Assembly (NCBI RefSeq): GCF_011516935.1
Contig: NZ_WOTF01000007.1
Location: 19,322-83,321, forward strand
Source: Acetobacter farinalis
GTDB taxonomy: Bacteria > Pseudomonadota > Alphaproteobacteria > Acetobacterales > Acetobacteraceae
Direction of reading: 5' to 3'
DNA: 64,000 bases
Shown here in pieces: positions 48,324 through 58,029 of this stretch. Positions within the stretch are counted from its first letter, which is position 1. Every line of letters starts with the position of its first letter. Below the pieces are notes generated by a model. It worked only from the letters and a program-made list of their open reading frames with translations. It had not been told where the DNA came from and searched no databases. Made by a program: the position numbers and the translations under genes.

Positions 48324-49407
48324 CCCTATGGCGCGATTTCTGCCTGTGGCTGGAATACAGGGCAGAATTCTGAGGCCGCTCAGGGTCTTGTTTTCCGCCC
48401 CATGGCTGGGGAATCCGGTTGCGCGGCAGACCATCAGGCTGCTGGTGTCTGTCGGGCTGTGCGGGTGCGTCACATGGATCACGCACCTTCAGGAACCCGG
48501 CTGGGCGTTGATCACGTCTGTCATCGTAACGCAAAGCAGTATTACGGAAACGCTTTCCAGCGGGCGTTACCAGCTCGTGGGCACCTTGATCGGGGCTGCG
48601 GCCAGCATTCTGCCCATTACGCTCATGCTGTATCACTGGCCGCTCTGGCAGGCCTTTGTGGTGGCTTTTGTGCCGCTGGCCGTGCTGGCGTCCTGGCGGC
48701 CCGGCACGCGCATGAGCGTGGTCACGCTCATGATCGCCACGCTGTTTACCACGCCGAATGACCCCTATCTGCTCCCGATTGAGCGTGTGCTGTCCATCCT
48801 GATCGGTGTGGGGGTGTCCATGCTCGTCACTTACGTGGTGCTGCATGAACAGGCCCGGAGGGACGCGTTCAGGAATGCGGCCCTCACGGTGCGCCAGATT
48901 GTCGGGATGCTGACCCATGCGGGGCGGCAGGATATGGACTGGTCACAGATTCAGGATCTGAATGATGCGTGTGTGCTGTCCCTGCGCAAGGTTCAGACAG
49001 CGGTAGAGGAAGCCCGGCGCGAGCACTGGCGTCCGCTGGAGCAGCGGGACCCCATGCTGGCGCAACTGCCTAAAGTGCTGCGTCAACTCCAGATGGATAC
49101 GCTGGTGGTGGCGCGTGCGGTTTTGCGAGGGGAGACGCGTCCTGTGCCAGATGCCGCGCAGGCCTCGGGTGTTGAACCGCTCAGCCCGGGCCTGATGCGT
49201 GGGTTTGACTGGATTATCAGCCGTTGCGAAGGTGAGGCCGTGGCCCGCACGGGAGAAGAATATCGCGTGGCGGCGGGGGTTATGGCCGGTTTGTCGGATG
49301 AAGCCGCGCAGGCTGACGAGATCATGCATTTTGTGGTGGGGATTTTGCAGACAGATCTGAAAGCCCTCATCCACCTTCTGGGGCAGGATGATACCGCGCA
49401 GGCCTGA
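48304..49407 (+). CDS. FUSC-like (aromatic acid exporter family) membrane protein
   Basis: A 367-residue protein with an N-terminal membrane half and a soluble C-terminal half, as in FUSC/ArAE-type proteins. The membrane half (about 45-185) has helices such as LLVSVGLCGCVTWITHLQ, a small linker LQEPGWALITSVIVTQSS, TLIGAAASILPITLMLY and VLSILIGVGVSMLVTYVVL. LASWRPGTRMSVVTLMIATL is typical of the family. The C-terminal half is helical. Substrate is unknown; relatives export aromatic carboxylates or are linked to envelope assembly. The start is uncertain: ATGs at 48304, 48313 and 48328 are in frame, the first two overlapping the end of the protease gene. Confidence 0.75.
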   Translation: MVRMLPDPMARFLPVAGIQGRILRPLRVLFSAPWLGNPVARQTIRLLVSVGLCGCVTWITHLQEPGWALITSVIVTQSSITETLSSGRYQLVGTLIGAAASILPITLMLYHWPLWQAFVVAFVPLAVLASWRPGTRMSVVTLMIATLFTTPNDPYLLPIERVLSILIGVGVSMLVTYVVLHEQARRDAFRNAALTVRQIVGMLTHAGRQDMDWSQIQDLNDACVLSLRKVQTAVEEARREHWRPLEQRDPMLAQLPKVLRQLQMDTLVVARAVLRGETRPVPDAAQASGVEPLSPGLMRGFDWIISRCEGEAVARTGEEYRVAAGVMAGLSDEAAQADEIMHFVVGILQTDLKALIHLLGQDDTAQA

Positions 49408-49454
49408 GGGCTCCGCTATCGTTCAGAGCTTTTTATCACACGGAGGCTTCTGTC

Positions 49455-50438
49455 ATGGATCAGGAAATCAATACCGTCATACGTGTGCATGCACCGGGCG
49501 GGCCGGATGTCATGCAGGTGGAAACCCTGCCAGTGCCGCAGCCGGGGCCGGGTGAAGTTCTGCTGCGGCAGGAGGCCATAGGGGTCAATTTCATTGATAC
49601 CTATTTCCGTTCCGGCCTTTACAAATTTCCAGCACTTCCCGGGATTCCCGGCATGGAAGGAGCCGGGGTGATCGAGGCGGTTGGTCCGGGTGTGACCACC
49701 CTCACGCCCGGTATGCGCGTGGCCTATGCCGGTGTGCTTGGGGGCTATGCCCGTTACCGGATTCTGGCGGCGGACAAGGTTGTGGTTCTGCCCGAGCAGA
49801 TTTCCTTCGAGACGGCGGCAGGCGTCATGCTGCGCGGGCTTTCGGCCCATATGCTGTTGCGGCAGGTTTATCCGGTGCGGAAAGGGGAAATCATTCTGGT
49901 CTATGCGGCGGCCGGAGGTGTCGGGCAGTTGCTGTGCCAGTGGGGGCGGTTTTTGGGGGCGCGGGTTATTGGTGTCACGTCCACCCCCGAAAAGGCCGCT
50001 CTGGCACGCGCCTGTGGCGCTGAGGAGGTGCTGGTCGGCACGGAAAACCTGCCGCAGCGTGTGCGGGACCTGACAGAAGGAGCCATGGTGCCGGTGGTGT
50101 ATGACAGCATCGGGCGGGATACGTTCGAGGTCAGTCTCTCCTGTCTCGCCCCGCGCGGCCTGATGGTGAGCTACGGGAACGCATCCGGCCCGGTGACAGG
50201 TGTGGATGTGGGCACACTGGCAGCGCATGGCAGCCTGTATCTCACCCGGACCTCTCTCATAACCTATATCGCGAAAAGGCCTGAGCTTGAGGCTTCCGCG
50301 GCGGAGATGTTCAGTTTGCTCGGGCAGGGGGTTCTGCGGCCTTCCATCGGGCAACGCTTTGCCCTGAAGGACGCCGCGCAGGCTCACAGGGCACTGGAGT
50401 CGCGCGCCACAACGGGCAGCACCATTCTGCTGCCATAG
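49455..50438 (+). CDS. qor: NADPH:quinone oxidoreductase, zeta-crystallin type
   Basis: A 327-residue zinc-free medium-chain dehydrogenase/reductase of the quinone oxidoreductase branch. Motifs are VNFIDTYFRSGLYKFPALPG and PGMEGAGVIEAVGPGV in the catalytic domain, and the NADPH-binding segment LVYAAAGGVGQLLCQ (about 150-165) with GVTSTPEKAALARACGAEEV. It ends QAHRALESRATTGSTILLP. These enzymes reduce quinones by one electron or act on enones. It follows the FUSC-like gene after 48 bases, with no strong Shine-Dalgarno beyond CGGAGG at about 49441. Confidence 0.93.
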   Translation: MDQEINTVIRVHAPGGPDVMQVETLPVPQPGPGEVLLRQEAIGVNFIDTYFRSGLYKFPALPGIPGMEGAGVIEAVGPGVTTLTPGMRVAYAGVLGGYARYRILAADKVVVLPEQISFETAAGVMLRGLSAHMLLRQVYPVRKGEIILVYAAAGGVGQLLCQWGRFLGARVIGVTSTPEKAALARACGAEEVLVGTENLPQRVRDLTEGAMVPVVYDSIGRDTFEVSLSCLAPRGLMVSYGNASGPVTGVDVGTLAAHGSLYLTRTSLITYIAKRPELEASAAEMFSLLGQGVLRPSIGQRFALKDAAQAHRALESRATTGSTILLP

Positions 50439-50678
50439 GGCGGCGTGCTCCTGTCAGTCTGTCTAAAAATCTGGCGGATGCCGCGGCCTGCGGAGGACTC
50501 CCGGGGTCTCGCGGCAGTCTGGCACAAGACGTGGGGTGTCTGTCCCGCGTTTTAAAGGCGTGGCGGCGGGAGCACAGGCATGCGGGCGTTAGCGCATGAC
50601 GCGCCTCCACGGATGCGTTAGAATTGCTCTGTTCGCCCCGCGTGATGGGTGGAAAAAAGAATGCAAGGATAGTCTGAT

Positions 50679-50792
50679 ATGCCTAAATGTCCGGTAAAAT
50701 GCCCGAAATCCCCCTGCCTGCGTGGCCTGCTGATTGCTGGGCTGATTGCATCCGCGGTTTATTTCTTCCGCAAGAAGAAGTGCTGCAACTGA
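50679..50792 (+). CDS. 37-residue cysteine-rich membrane microprotein
   Basis: A short gene with good signals: AGGA nine or so bases before the ATG, 37 codons, TGA, and a strong terminator 30 bases later. The N-terminus MPKCPVKCPKSPCLRG has Cys at 4, 8 and 13 separated by Pro and Lys. A hydrophobic helix follows (about 17-30, LLIAGLIASAVYFF), then RKKKCCN, a basic segment with two more Cys. Five of 37 residues are Cys. The charges suggest an inner-membrane protein with both ends positively charged. No known family is recognised. It stands alone between qor and the next gene. Confidence 0.65.
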   Translation: MPKCPVKCPKSPCLRGLLIAGLIASAVYFFRKKKCCN

Positions 50793-50822
50793 AGCTGGTT
50801 CTCTGACCAGGCGGACGTAGCC

Positions 50823-50856
50823 AAAAGCCCGACCGGTCTTCCGGACGGGCTTTTTT
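50823..50856 (+). terminator. Intrinsic terminator of the microprotein gene
   Basis: AAAAGCCCG-A-CCGG, TCTT and CCGG-A-CGGGCTTTT form a long stem with one A-A mismatch, followed by TTTTTT. It gives the 37-residue gene its own transcript end. Confidence 0.92.
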
Positions 50857-51017
50857 ATTGGCGGGTCACGTTTCACATTTCAGGCACATGCGCGTTGAGG
50901 TAGAGCAATGCAGTGGAAGCTGCTTGTGTTATGATGGCGGCTCTGTATCAGACTATCGTGATAACCGCTGTCTGCTTCCCTGTGCTGTCAGACTGATTTC
51001 AAAAAAGGATAAGGGCG

Positions 51018-51719
51018 TTGCATCCTATCGTCTCCCGTCTTTCTGCTCTGGTTGCAGGGTCCATGGTCGCGTGTGCGTTCACTGTTGGTGGCGTGGTGGC
51101 TTCTGGCCTGCCTTCCGTAGCGCATGCCCAGGCTTCGGTTCTGCTCAAGAACCAGTCTGCCAAAGCCGTTGTTGAAACGGTGGACCATGAAGCCCGTGAG
51201 CTTCTGCTGCGTGAAGCCAATGGCCATCTGATTACTATTGAATATGGTGCTGCTGTGCGGGACCTGCCGCATGTGAACGCCGGTGACAAGCTGAGCATCC
51301 GCTTTGTGGAAACGCTGGGTGCGGACATTGCAGCACCGGGCAGCCCGCTGCCGGAATCTACGCTGACAACCGCCAGAGGGTATGTGCATGGCCACCCGCG
51401 CGGCGTGATTGCAGCGTTCCGCCGTGAACGCGCAACCGTGCAGACCATTGACCTTGCAACCCACACCCTCTCCTTCGTGACGACAGATGGGGAATCTCAT
51501 ATTGCCGTCATGCGCATCAAAGCCATGCAGGAGTTCATGGCAGGCCTGAAGGTTGGGGATGTGATTGACATCACCCGTATGGAATCCATTTCCTACGTGA
51601 TCCTGAACGACACGGTTGCCCCGGCGGCTGACCAGACCAGCGCTGCCCCTGTGGCAACTCCGGCTACCCCCGCAGTTCCTGCTGTTCCAGCAGCGCCTGT
51701 GGCTCCTGCGGCTCAGTAA
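51018..51719 (+). CDS. Secreted protein with two similar beta-rich domains
   Basis: A 233-residue exported protein starting at TTG 51018, after GGATAAGGG. A signal peptide covers about 1-38 (LVAGSMVACAFTVGGVVASG ... VAHAQ). Two segments of similar layout follow. The first begins AVVETVDHEARELLLREANG and has HVNAGDKLSIRFVETL. The second begins ATVQTIDLATHTLSFVTTDG and has LKVGDVIDITRMESISYVI. Each looks like a small barrel ending in a GD(K/V) turn, so a duplication is likely. The C-terminal 35 residues are an Ala/Pro/Val-rich tail. Similar domains occur in other proteobacterial periplasmic proteins, but the function is unknown. Confidence 0.75.
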   Translation: MHPIVSRLSALVAGSMVACAFTVGGVVASGLPSVAHAQASVLLKNQSAKAVVETVDHEARELLLREANGHLITIEYGAAVRDLPHVNAGDKLSIRFVETLGADIAAPGSPLPESTLTTARGYVHGHPRGVIAAFRRERATVQTIDLATHTLSFVTTDGESHIAVMRIKAMQEFMAGLKVGDVIDITRMESISYVILNDTVAPAADQTSAAPVATPATPAVPAVPAAPVAPAAQ

Positions 51720-51744
51720 GTGCTCTGATTTTTCAGAAGTCATG

Positions 51745-51776
51745 AAAGAGGCGTCCCATTCCGGGGCGCCTTTTTT
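51745..51776 (+). terminator. Intrinsic terminator
   Basis: AGGCGTCCC, ATTCC and GGGGCGCCT with a following T run, about 25 bases after the stop of the secreted protein gene. Confidence 0.88.
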
Positions 51777-51856
51777 GTTTGTGGGGTGCTGGCCGCTATC
51801 ATCTCACCAGATTTTATAAGACTATTGCGATCTGATACGTGTTGGATTTGCAGCGC

Positions 51857-53015
51857 ATGAGCCACTTGTCTTCCAGCCTTCAGGATAAACGCAGGGATTG
51901 ATTTTCTGCGCGGGGTGGCGATCCTTCTGGTTATTCTTGACCATATCTCGATCAGGCTTCCGCTTTCAGAAACGAGTCTGGCGAGCATTTTCCCTTCCGG
52001 CATTCTGCGGTTCCTCACGCATCAGGGGCACCACAGTGTTTTCATATTTTTTGTGATTTCAGGGTTTTTGATTACGTCAGGGATTATCAGGCGGTGGGGA
52101 TCTCTGAGGAGCATTCATCTCCCATTTTTTTATACTCATCGGTTTGCGCGTATTGCCCCCTGTCTGCTCGTGTTGCTTTGCGTTCTTTCGGCGTTGGATG
52201 CGCTGAATGTTCAGGGGTTTGAACTTGATAAAACACATCACTCCCTGCGTGGCGCGCTCTGCGCAGCATTGGGAATGTATGTGAACTGGTATGAATGTTT
52301 GACGGGATATCTACCTGCGAACTGGGATGTTCTTTGGTCTCTGTCGATTGAGGAAATGTTTTATTTTGTATTTCCAGTTCTCTGTCTGAGGGTGCCCCGG
52401 TCTGACACACAGAAGGTCATGCTTTTTGGGTGTGTTGCTGTGTCTCTGCCACTCCTCATGTTCATGATGAGTGGTGCGCCCCCGATATGGCGGCATAAGG
52501 CGTATCTTCCCGGGGCCGCAGCCCTTTCTACCGGTGTGGCGGCGGCACTTCTTGCCCGGTATGATCGGATCACGCCGTTCTGGATTTCTGCTTTGGGGTG
52601 GTCAGGTGCTGTCGTGTTACCCCTGACCTGTGTCTTGTCATTTTTCATGGTATCGCATGTGGCGGATACCCTGCTGGTGGGCCTTACCCTGAGCGTTGCA
52701 GCTTTGCTGCTTGCCTTTTCAAAAGGGTGGGGGAGCGTGTTTCAGCACAGCATGTTTGCATGGATCAGATCATGCGGACTCATGAGCTATGAGATTTATT
52801 TAACGCACATGTTTGTGGTGATTTTTCTTGTGCAGGCCTATCAGGCTATCGGATTTTCCGCACAGGCATCATGGCTGTGTTTTCCTATCGCTCTGGGAGG
52901 TGCATGGCTGCTGGGTTACGGGACGGACCGGCTCCTGTCATACCCCGCAGAGCGCAGGATGCGGGAAATATTCCTGCGCTTCTTTCCCTCTCTGGAAATG
53001 AATTTTCGGGAATGA
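51857..53015 (+). pseudogene. Acyltransferase family 3 gene with a 5' frameshift
   Basis: An ATG at 51857 opens a frame giving MSHLSSSLQDKRRD and stopping at TGA 51899-51901. In the next frame the sequence IDFLRGVAILLVILDH begins, the standard start of acyltransferase-3 proteins. It runs to 53015 with about ten helices, including FIFFVISGFLITSGIIRRW, RFARIAPCLLVLLC, WDVLWSLSIEEMFYFVFPV and LMSYEIYLTHMFVVIFLVQA. Removing one G from the GGG at 51894-51896 joins both parts into one normal protein of about 385 residues. A GTG at 51915 could still give 366 residues, losing the first few of helix 1. These enzymes acylate sugars of surface polysaccharides. Confidence 0.75.
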
Positions 53016-53292
53016 ATGCCCCAGGGGGCCTGTGTTCAGACGTGCCTGCTTGCCGCCCCCGTGAGAGAGGGAGGTGGAGTTCGTGTTGGATGCGCACTTT
53101 CAGCATGGTGATTTTATGAAGTGCGCTACGGGTTATGCCAGAGTACTCACACGATAATGACTGCACGGGATGTGAGAAGTGCTTTACTTGGTAATGTCGC
53201 GTGTTATAACAATTTCTGAATAGTAAAAATAATAAAATTCCTCGGGGGTGCGAGACTATCAAATGTAAAATATGGAATGGGGAGACGTTAAG
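53016..53292. other. AT-rich region upstream of the cupin gene
   Basis: A 277-base gap without a recognisable gene. The last 100 bases (from about 53170) are much richer in A and T than the surrounding DNA and probably hold the cupin gene promoter. Confidence 0.4.
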
Positions 53293-53745
53293 GTGTCAAA
53301 ATCAAACAAAATCTTGGGAATTCTGTTTGTTGTCTCGGCTTTTATCCTGCCGCACTCTTCGTTTGCGCAGTCCACCGCATCCGCTCATGTGGACGTTTTA
53401 AGTAAAAGCACGGACTCCTGGAATGGGAAGCGTTATACCGGTTACCCCAAGGGGCAGCCTGAGTTGACCGTGTTGAAGATGACCATTCCTGCAAACACGG
53501 CGCTCCCATGGCATATACATCCGTTCCCTAATGCCGGGTATGTTCTGCAGGGCCAATTGACGATTGAAGACAAGGCCAGCGGGAAAAAGCAGACTTTTCA
53601 GAAAGGTCAGGCTTTTGCGGAATCTGTTGATGATGTTCATCGGGGTGTGAGCGGGCCGACCCCTACGGTCCTGATTATCACATATGCAGGCACACCAGGG
53701 GTTCCGACATTTGTCGCGCAACCGGGCGAGAAACCTGAATATTAA
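53293..53745 (+). CDS. Secreted cupin-domain protein
   Basis: A 150-residue exported cupin. The GTG at 53293 is chosen because GGGGAG lies nine bases upstream; an ATG seven codons earlier overlaps this Shine-Dalgarno. The signal peptide is SKSNKILGILFVVSAFILPH then SSFAQS. The cupin barrel has LPWHIHPFPNAGYVLQGQLT (two His metal ligands), QTFQKGQAFAE and a later His in DDVHRGVSG. Its general form is like AraC-regulated or dioxygenase-type single-domain cupins, but no substrate can be named. It has its own AT-rich upstream region and terminator. Confidence 0.8.
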   Translation: MSKSNKILGILFVVSAFILPHSSFAQSTASAHVDVLSKSTDSWNGKRYTGYPKGQPELTVLKMTIPANTALPWHIHPFPNAGYVLQGQLTIEDKASGKKQTFQKGQAFAESVDDVHRGVSGPTPTVLIITYAGTPGVPTFVAQPGEKPEY

Positions 53746-53773
53746 AACTCCTGCTTTGCAGGGTTGGAGTTTT
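53744..53773 (+). terminator. Cupin gene terminator
   Basis: AAAACTCC and GGAGTTTT with an inner TGC/GCA pair overlap the stop codon of the cupin gene; TTTTCTTG follows. Confidence 0.75.
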
Positions 53774-53971
53774 CTTGAAATTCTGATTTTCCCGGCGTGG
53801 TGAAGCGGTCAGGATTTATGCCGTAAAATACAGAGAGTATGTCACAAAGGGTTCTGTTATCACACACCCGCCCGCTGTTCTGAATGGCGGCTGCGCGCCG
53901 TTGTGGAGCTGGGCGCGATGGCCGCTCATGGTGTTCCCGTTTTTGCCGGTAGAGCGTATGGCCTGGGATGA
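53774..53971. other. Spacer between cupin gene and ilvD, no gene recognised
   Basis: These bases lie between two convergent genes. Nothing recognisable was found besides the hairpins at either end. Confidence 0.4.
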
Positions 53972-53997
53972 GGGAGGCCGAACAGGTTCAGCCTCCC
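53972..53997 (-). terminator. Hairpin downstream of ilvD
   Basis: GGGAGGC and GCCTCCC with a 12-base loop, 27 bases past the ilvD stop. No T run follows in the ilvD direction. Confidence 0.5.
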
Positions 53998-54024
53998 AAA
54001 ATTATCAGAACATAAGCGGATGTT

Positions 54025-55893
54025 TTACCGCGGCATGCGCCGGGTCAGTTGCCCGAGGTCACGCACGGCGCCGCGTGCGGCACTGGTGGTCAGGGCGGCG
54101 TAGGCTTTCAGGGCGGTGGAGACAACGCGGTTCCGGTTAGGCTGCCACGCGGCGTTCCCCTTGTCATCCATCCGCTCGCGCCGGGCGGCGAGTTCACTGT
54201 CCGGCACAGCAACGGAGAGGCGGCGAGCGGGGATATCGATCTCAATCCGGTCCCCTTCCTCCACTAGACCGATCACGCCACCTTCCCCCGCTTCGGGTGA
54301 GATATGGCCAATGGAGAGGCCCGAGCTGCCACCGGAGAAGCGGCCATCGGTAATCAGGGCGCATTTTTCCGCCAGCCCCTTGGATTTCAGATAGCTGGTC
54401 GGGTAGAGCATTTCCTGCATGCCGGGGCCGCCTTTGGGGCCTTCATACCGGATCACCACCACATCGCCGGCTTGAATTTTGTTGCCCAGAATGGCGGCCA
54501 CGGCATCATCCTGGCTTTCAAAAATGCGCGCGGGGCCGGAGAAGGTTTCAAGGCCTGCTGCAACACCGGCGGTTTTTACAATCGCGCCATCTTCCGCCAG
54601 ATTGCCATACAGCACGGCCAGACCGCCATCCTGATTATAGGCATGCGCGCCATCACGAATGGCACCGTTTTCCTGATCCGTATCCAGTTCCTTGTACAGG
54701 CTGGACTGGGAGAACGCCTGCGTGGTGCGCACCCCACCGGGAGCGGCGCGGAAGAAGTCGCGGGCTTTGCTTTCGCCTGCGCCGTTGGGTGAACGGATAT
54801 CCCACCCCGCAAGGGCATCCTTCAGGGAGGGGGCGTGGACCATGGGGATTTCGTTATGCAGCAGGCCGAGGCGGTCCAGTTCCCCCATGATGGCGGGAAT
54901 GCCGCCAGCCCGGTGGACGTCTTCCATATGCACGTCCGGGCGGGAGGGAGAAACCTTGCACAGATGCGGCACCTTGCGGGAAAGGCGGTCGATATCCTGC
55001 ATGGTAAAGGGCACTTCCCCCTCATGTGCTGCGGCCAGCAGGTGCAGCACGGTGTTGGTGGAGCCCCCCATGGCAATGTCCACGGACATCGCGTTTTCAA
55101 ACGCCTTCATGCTGGCAATATTGCGGGGCAGAACGCTGGTGTCTTCCTGCTCGTAATACCGGCGTGCCATGTCCACGCTGCGTCTGCCTGCTTCCACAAA
55201 CAGCTCGCGCCGTGCGGCATGTGTGGCCACAAGCGTGCCGTTGCCGGGCAGGGAAAGGCCGAGGGCTTCGGTCAGGCAGTTCATGGAGTTGGCGGTGAAC
55301 ATGCCGGAGCAGGAACCGCATGTGGGGCAGGCCGAGCGTTCGATGGCCTGCGAATCCGCCTCACTCACACCGGGGTTTGCCGCCGCGACCATGGAGGTCA
55401 CAAGGTCCGCCCGCTGCTCGATATCCGCCAGTGTCACGCGCCCGGCTTCCATCGGGCCGCCGGAGACAAAAATGGTCGGGATATTCAGCCGCATGGCGGC
55501 CATCAGCATGCCGGGCGTGATCTTGTCACAGTTGCTGATGCACACCAGAGCATCCGCACAATGCGCGTTGACCATATATTCCACGGCATCGGCAATCAGT
55601 TCGCGCGAGGGCAGGCTGTAGAGCATCCCGCCGTGGCCCATGGCAATGCCGTCATCCACCGCGATGGTATTGAACTCGCGCCCAACCCCGCCTGCTTCAG
55701 CAATGGCCTCGCACACAAGCTGGCCCATGTCTTTCAGGTGCACATGGCCGGGCACAAACTGGGTGAAGGAGTTGGCAACGGCAATAATCGGTTTGCCGAA
55801 GTCGGCGTCCGTCATGCCGGTGGCACGCCACAGGCTGCGGGCGCCAGCCATGTTGCGGCCATGGGTGGTGGTGCGGGAACGGTAACCGGCCAT
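54025..55893 (-). CDS. ilvD: Dihydroxy-acid dehydratase
   Basis: IlvD dehydrates dihydroxy-isovalerate and dihydroxy-methylvalerate in isoleucine and valine synthesis. The 622-residue protein is the full-length bacterial type. Iron-sulphur cysteines are in [16 protein letters not shown] and [20 protein letters not shown]. The N-terminus [20 protein letters not shown] (ATG at 55893) is typical; an in-frame start 13 codons earlier is less likely. The C-terminal [19 protein letters not shown] and [20 protein letters not shown] are intact. The gene stands alone, divergent from the pst operon. No ilvBN, ilvC or leu genes are nearby. Confidence 0.97.
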   Translation of the reverse strand: MAGYRSRTTTHGRNMAGARSLWRATGMTDADFGKPIIAVANSFTQFVPGHVHLKDMGQLVCEAIAEAGGVGREFNTIAVDDGIAMGHGGMLYSLPSRELIADAVEYMVNAHCADALVCISNCDKITPGMLMAAMRLNIPTIFVSGGPMEAGRVTLADIEQRADLVTSMVAAANPGVSEADSQAIERSACPTCGSCSGMFTANSMNCLTEALGLSLPGNGTLVATHAARRELFVEAGRRSVDMARRYYEQEDTSVLPRNIASMKAFENAMSVDIAMGGSTNTVLHLLAAAHEGEVPFTMQDIDRLSRKVPHLCKVSPSRPDVHMEDVHRAGGIPAIMGELDRLGLLHNEIPMVHAPSLKDALAGWDIRSPNGAGESKARDFFRAAPGGVRTTQAFSQSSLYKELDTDQENGAIRDGAHAYNQDGGLAVLYGNLAEDGAIVKTAGVAAGLETFSGPARIFESQDDAVAAILGNKIQAGDVVVIRYEGPKGGPGMQEMLYPTSYLKSKGLAEKCALITDGRFSGGSSGLSIGHISPEAGEGGVIGLVEEGDRIEIDIPARRLSVAVPDSELAARRERMDDKGNAAWQPNRNRVVSTALKAYAALTTSAARGAVRDLGQLTRRMPR

Positions 55894-56164
55894 TGCAAAA
55901 GTCTCTCTGGTGATAAGAACAAAAACTGCCACAGGCAGGCGGCCTGATCTGACGCAGGTCGGGAATGCCAGCGTGCACTTTACGGCATAAGCGCGCTGCT
56001 GTCAGGGTGTCGGGTGGGAGTCTGGGACATATCCGGTGTAAAAGTGCTACAATTTCATGACATTTATTGCGTATGAGGGTCTTTGTTAACGCCTCTGGTT
56101 GCAGGCAGCCGGGGGGTTCAGTATTGCTCCCATTGCCCGACCTGAAAATCGGAACGGAGAGCAG

Positions 56165-57148
56165 ATGGACGGATCCGCAGAGCAGTCAGCCGTGGCTGCA
56201 GCGCCTCAGATAACCCGGCGGTGGGATGGCGACTCCCTTTTCAGAACGCTGGTCGTCCTGACAGGGATCAGCGTCCTTGTCGTGCTTGGGGCTATTATCA
56301 CCATTATGGTGACAGGCGGCTGGAAAGCCTTTTCCACTTTCGGGCCAAGCTTTTTTGTCACGGCGGTGTGGAATCCTGTCACCCAGCATTTTGGCGCGGT
56401 GGCACCGGTGTTCGGCACGCTGGCCAGCAGTTTTCTGGGGCTGCTTATTGCCGTGCCGCTGGCGTTCGGCACAGCCTTCTGGCTGACAGCACTGGCTCCG
56501 CCAGCCGTGTCTTCCGTGATCGGGATGGCCGTGCAGCTTCTGGCCGCCGTTCCCTCCATTATTTTCGGCATGTGGGGGTTTTTCGTGCTGGTGCCGGTCA
56601 TGGCGCATTATGTGCAGCCTACGGCCCGCCACATGTTTGGCCATGTGCCCGTGCTGTCCGCTCTTGTCAGCGGGGCCCCGTTTGGCACGGGCCTGCTGAC
56701 AGCGGGTCTGGTGCTGGGTGTCATGGTCGTGCCCTCCATTACGGCCGTGATGCGTGACGTGTTCGTGTCCATGCCCGCCGTGCTGCGCGAGAGCGCATAC
56801 GGGCTGGGCGCCACCCGCTGGGAGGTGATGCGCCGCGTTGTGCTGCCCTGGTCCCGTCAGGGCGTTGTGGGTGGCATTGTGCTGGGCATGGGCCGCGCCA
56901 TGGGCGAGACCATGGCGGTCACGTTCGTGATCGGGGACAGCAACCATATCGGCTGGTCTCTGTTTGCTCCGGCCAACACCATTGCCTCCTTGATTGCCCT
57001 TGAATTTCCGGAAAGCCCGGCGGGCAGCCTCAAGCTGTCTTCCCTGATGGCGCTGGGAGCCATTCTGATGGCGATTTCCTTTGTCACGCTCTGGTGCTCG
57101 CGTGTTCTGCTCTCCCGGGGTGAAGTGAAGGCAGGAAAACGCTCATGA
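56165..57148 (+). CDS. pstC: Phosphate ABC transporter permease PstC
   Basis: One of the two membrane subunits of the high-affinity phosphate importer. It has 327 residues with about six helices: a first helix SLFRTLVVLTGISVLVVLGA, then the family core VWNPVTQHFGAVAPVFGTLA, SFLGLLIAVPLAFGTAFWLT, and the coupling loop MPAVLRESAYGLGATRWEVM with VVLPWSRQGVVGGIVLGMGR. The ATG at 56165 has GGAGAG seven bases upstream. No pstS lies upstream; the preceding gene is the divergent ilvD. No convincing Pho box was found in the 270-base gap. It overlaps pstA by four bases. Confidence 0.95.
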   Translation: MDGSAEQSAVAAAPQITRRWDGDSLFRTLVVLTGISVLVVLGAIITIMVTGGWKAFSTFGPSFFVTAVWNPVTQHFGAVAPVFGTLASSFLGLLIAVPLAFGTAFWLTALAPPAVSSVIGMAVQLLAAVPSIIFGMWGFFVLVPVMAHYVQPTARHMFGHVPVLSALVSGAPFGTGLLTAGLVLGVMVVPSITAVMRDVFVSMPAVLRESAYGLGATRWEVMRRVVLPWSRQGVVGGIVLGMGRAMGETMAVTFVIGDSNHIGWSLFAPANTIASLIALEFPESPAGSLKLSSLMALGAILMAISFVTLWCSRVLLSRGEVKAGKRS

Positions 57149-58029
57149 AAGCGCACGTAGTGTCTCAGTCCGGCGCGCGGCTTCCTCGGTCGGACTTTCA
57201 GGCCATGCGGCGCAGGCTGACAGACAAGCTGGCAACCTGCATGAGCTGGCTTGCCATGCTGATTGTGGTGTCTGTGCTGGGCTCCATTCTCTGGACCCTG
57301 CTGAAAAACGGCCTTCCCGGTCTCACCCTTACGCTGTTCACCCATTCCATGGGGGCGCCGGGTGCGGGCGGGGGTCTTGCGAATGCGATTGTGGGGAGCC
57401 TGCTGCAAACAGGGCTTTCCATCCTGCTGGGGGCTCCGGCTGGTCTGCTGACAGGTATTTTTCTGGCGGAATATGGTGCCGAGAGCAAGCTGGCGCGGAG
57501 TGTCCGGTTTGTGTCGGACATGCTGCTCTCCGCCCCTTCGATTCTCATCGGCCTGTTCATTTATATGCTGCTGGTTGAACCGTTCGGGCATTTTTCCGGC
57601 TTTGCCGGTGCGGCGGCGCTGGCCGTGATGGCCATGCCGATTATTGTCCGCACCACGGAAGACATGCTCAGGCTCGTGCCTGTGTCCATGCGTGAAGCTG
57701 GCATTGCGCTCGGTGCCCCCAGATGGCGGGTGATCCTGTTTATCTGCGTGCGCGCCGCCCGCGGCGGGATCATGACTGGCGTTCTGCTGGCCATTGCCCG
57801 CGTAACGGGTGAGACAGCGCCTCTGCTGTTCACCTCTCTTGGCAATTCCGAATGGTCACTGGACATGCGGCGGCCGATGGCCAGCCTTCCGGTGGCGATT
57901 TATCAGTATGCAGGCTCCGCCTATCAGGACTGGATGCAACAGGCCTGGACCGGTGCCCTGGTGGTGACTTTGGGTGTGCTCATTATCAATATTGTGGTGC
58001 GGGTTGGCATCCGCGGAGGACGGACATGA
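57145..58029 (+). CDS. pstA: Phosphate ABC transporter permease PstA
   Basis: The second permease of the phosphate importer, 294 residues. Characteristic segments are [40 protein letters not shown], the coupling region [20 protein letters not shown] and [20 protein letters not shown] followed by [13 protein letters not shown]. About six membrane helices are expected. The ATG overlaps the pstC stop by four bases and the pstA stop overlaps the pstB start by four bases, so pstC, pstA and pstB should be translated together in fixed ratio. Confidence 0.95.
   Translation: MKAHVVSQSGARLPRSDFQAMRRRLTDKLATCMSWLAMLIVVSVLGSILWTLLKNGLPGLTLTLFTHSMGAPGAGGGLANAIVGSLLQTGLSILLGAPAGLLTGIFLAEYGAESKLARSVRFVSDMLLSAPSILIGLFIYMLLVEPFGHFSGFAGAAALAVMAMPIIVRTTEDMLRLVPVSMREAGIALGAPRWRVILFICVRAARGGIMTGVLLAIARVTGETAPLLFTSLGNSEWSLDMRRPMASLPVAIYQYAGSAYQDWMQQAWTGALVVTLGVLIINIVVRVGIRGGRT

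Noticed and set aside
56000..56164. Pho box upstream of pstC
   Set aside because: Partial TGTCA and TGACA sequences occur (for example near 56055), but no pair with correct 11-base spacing was seen.
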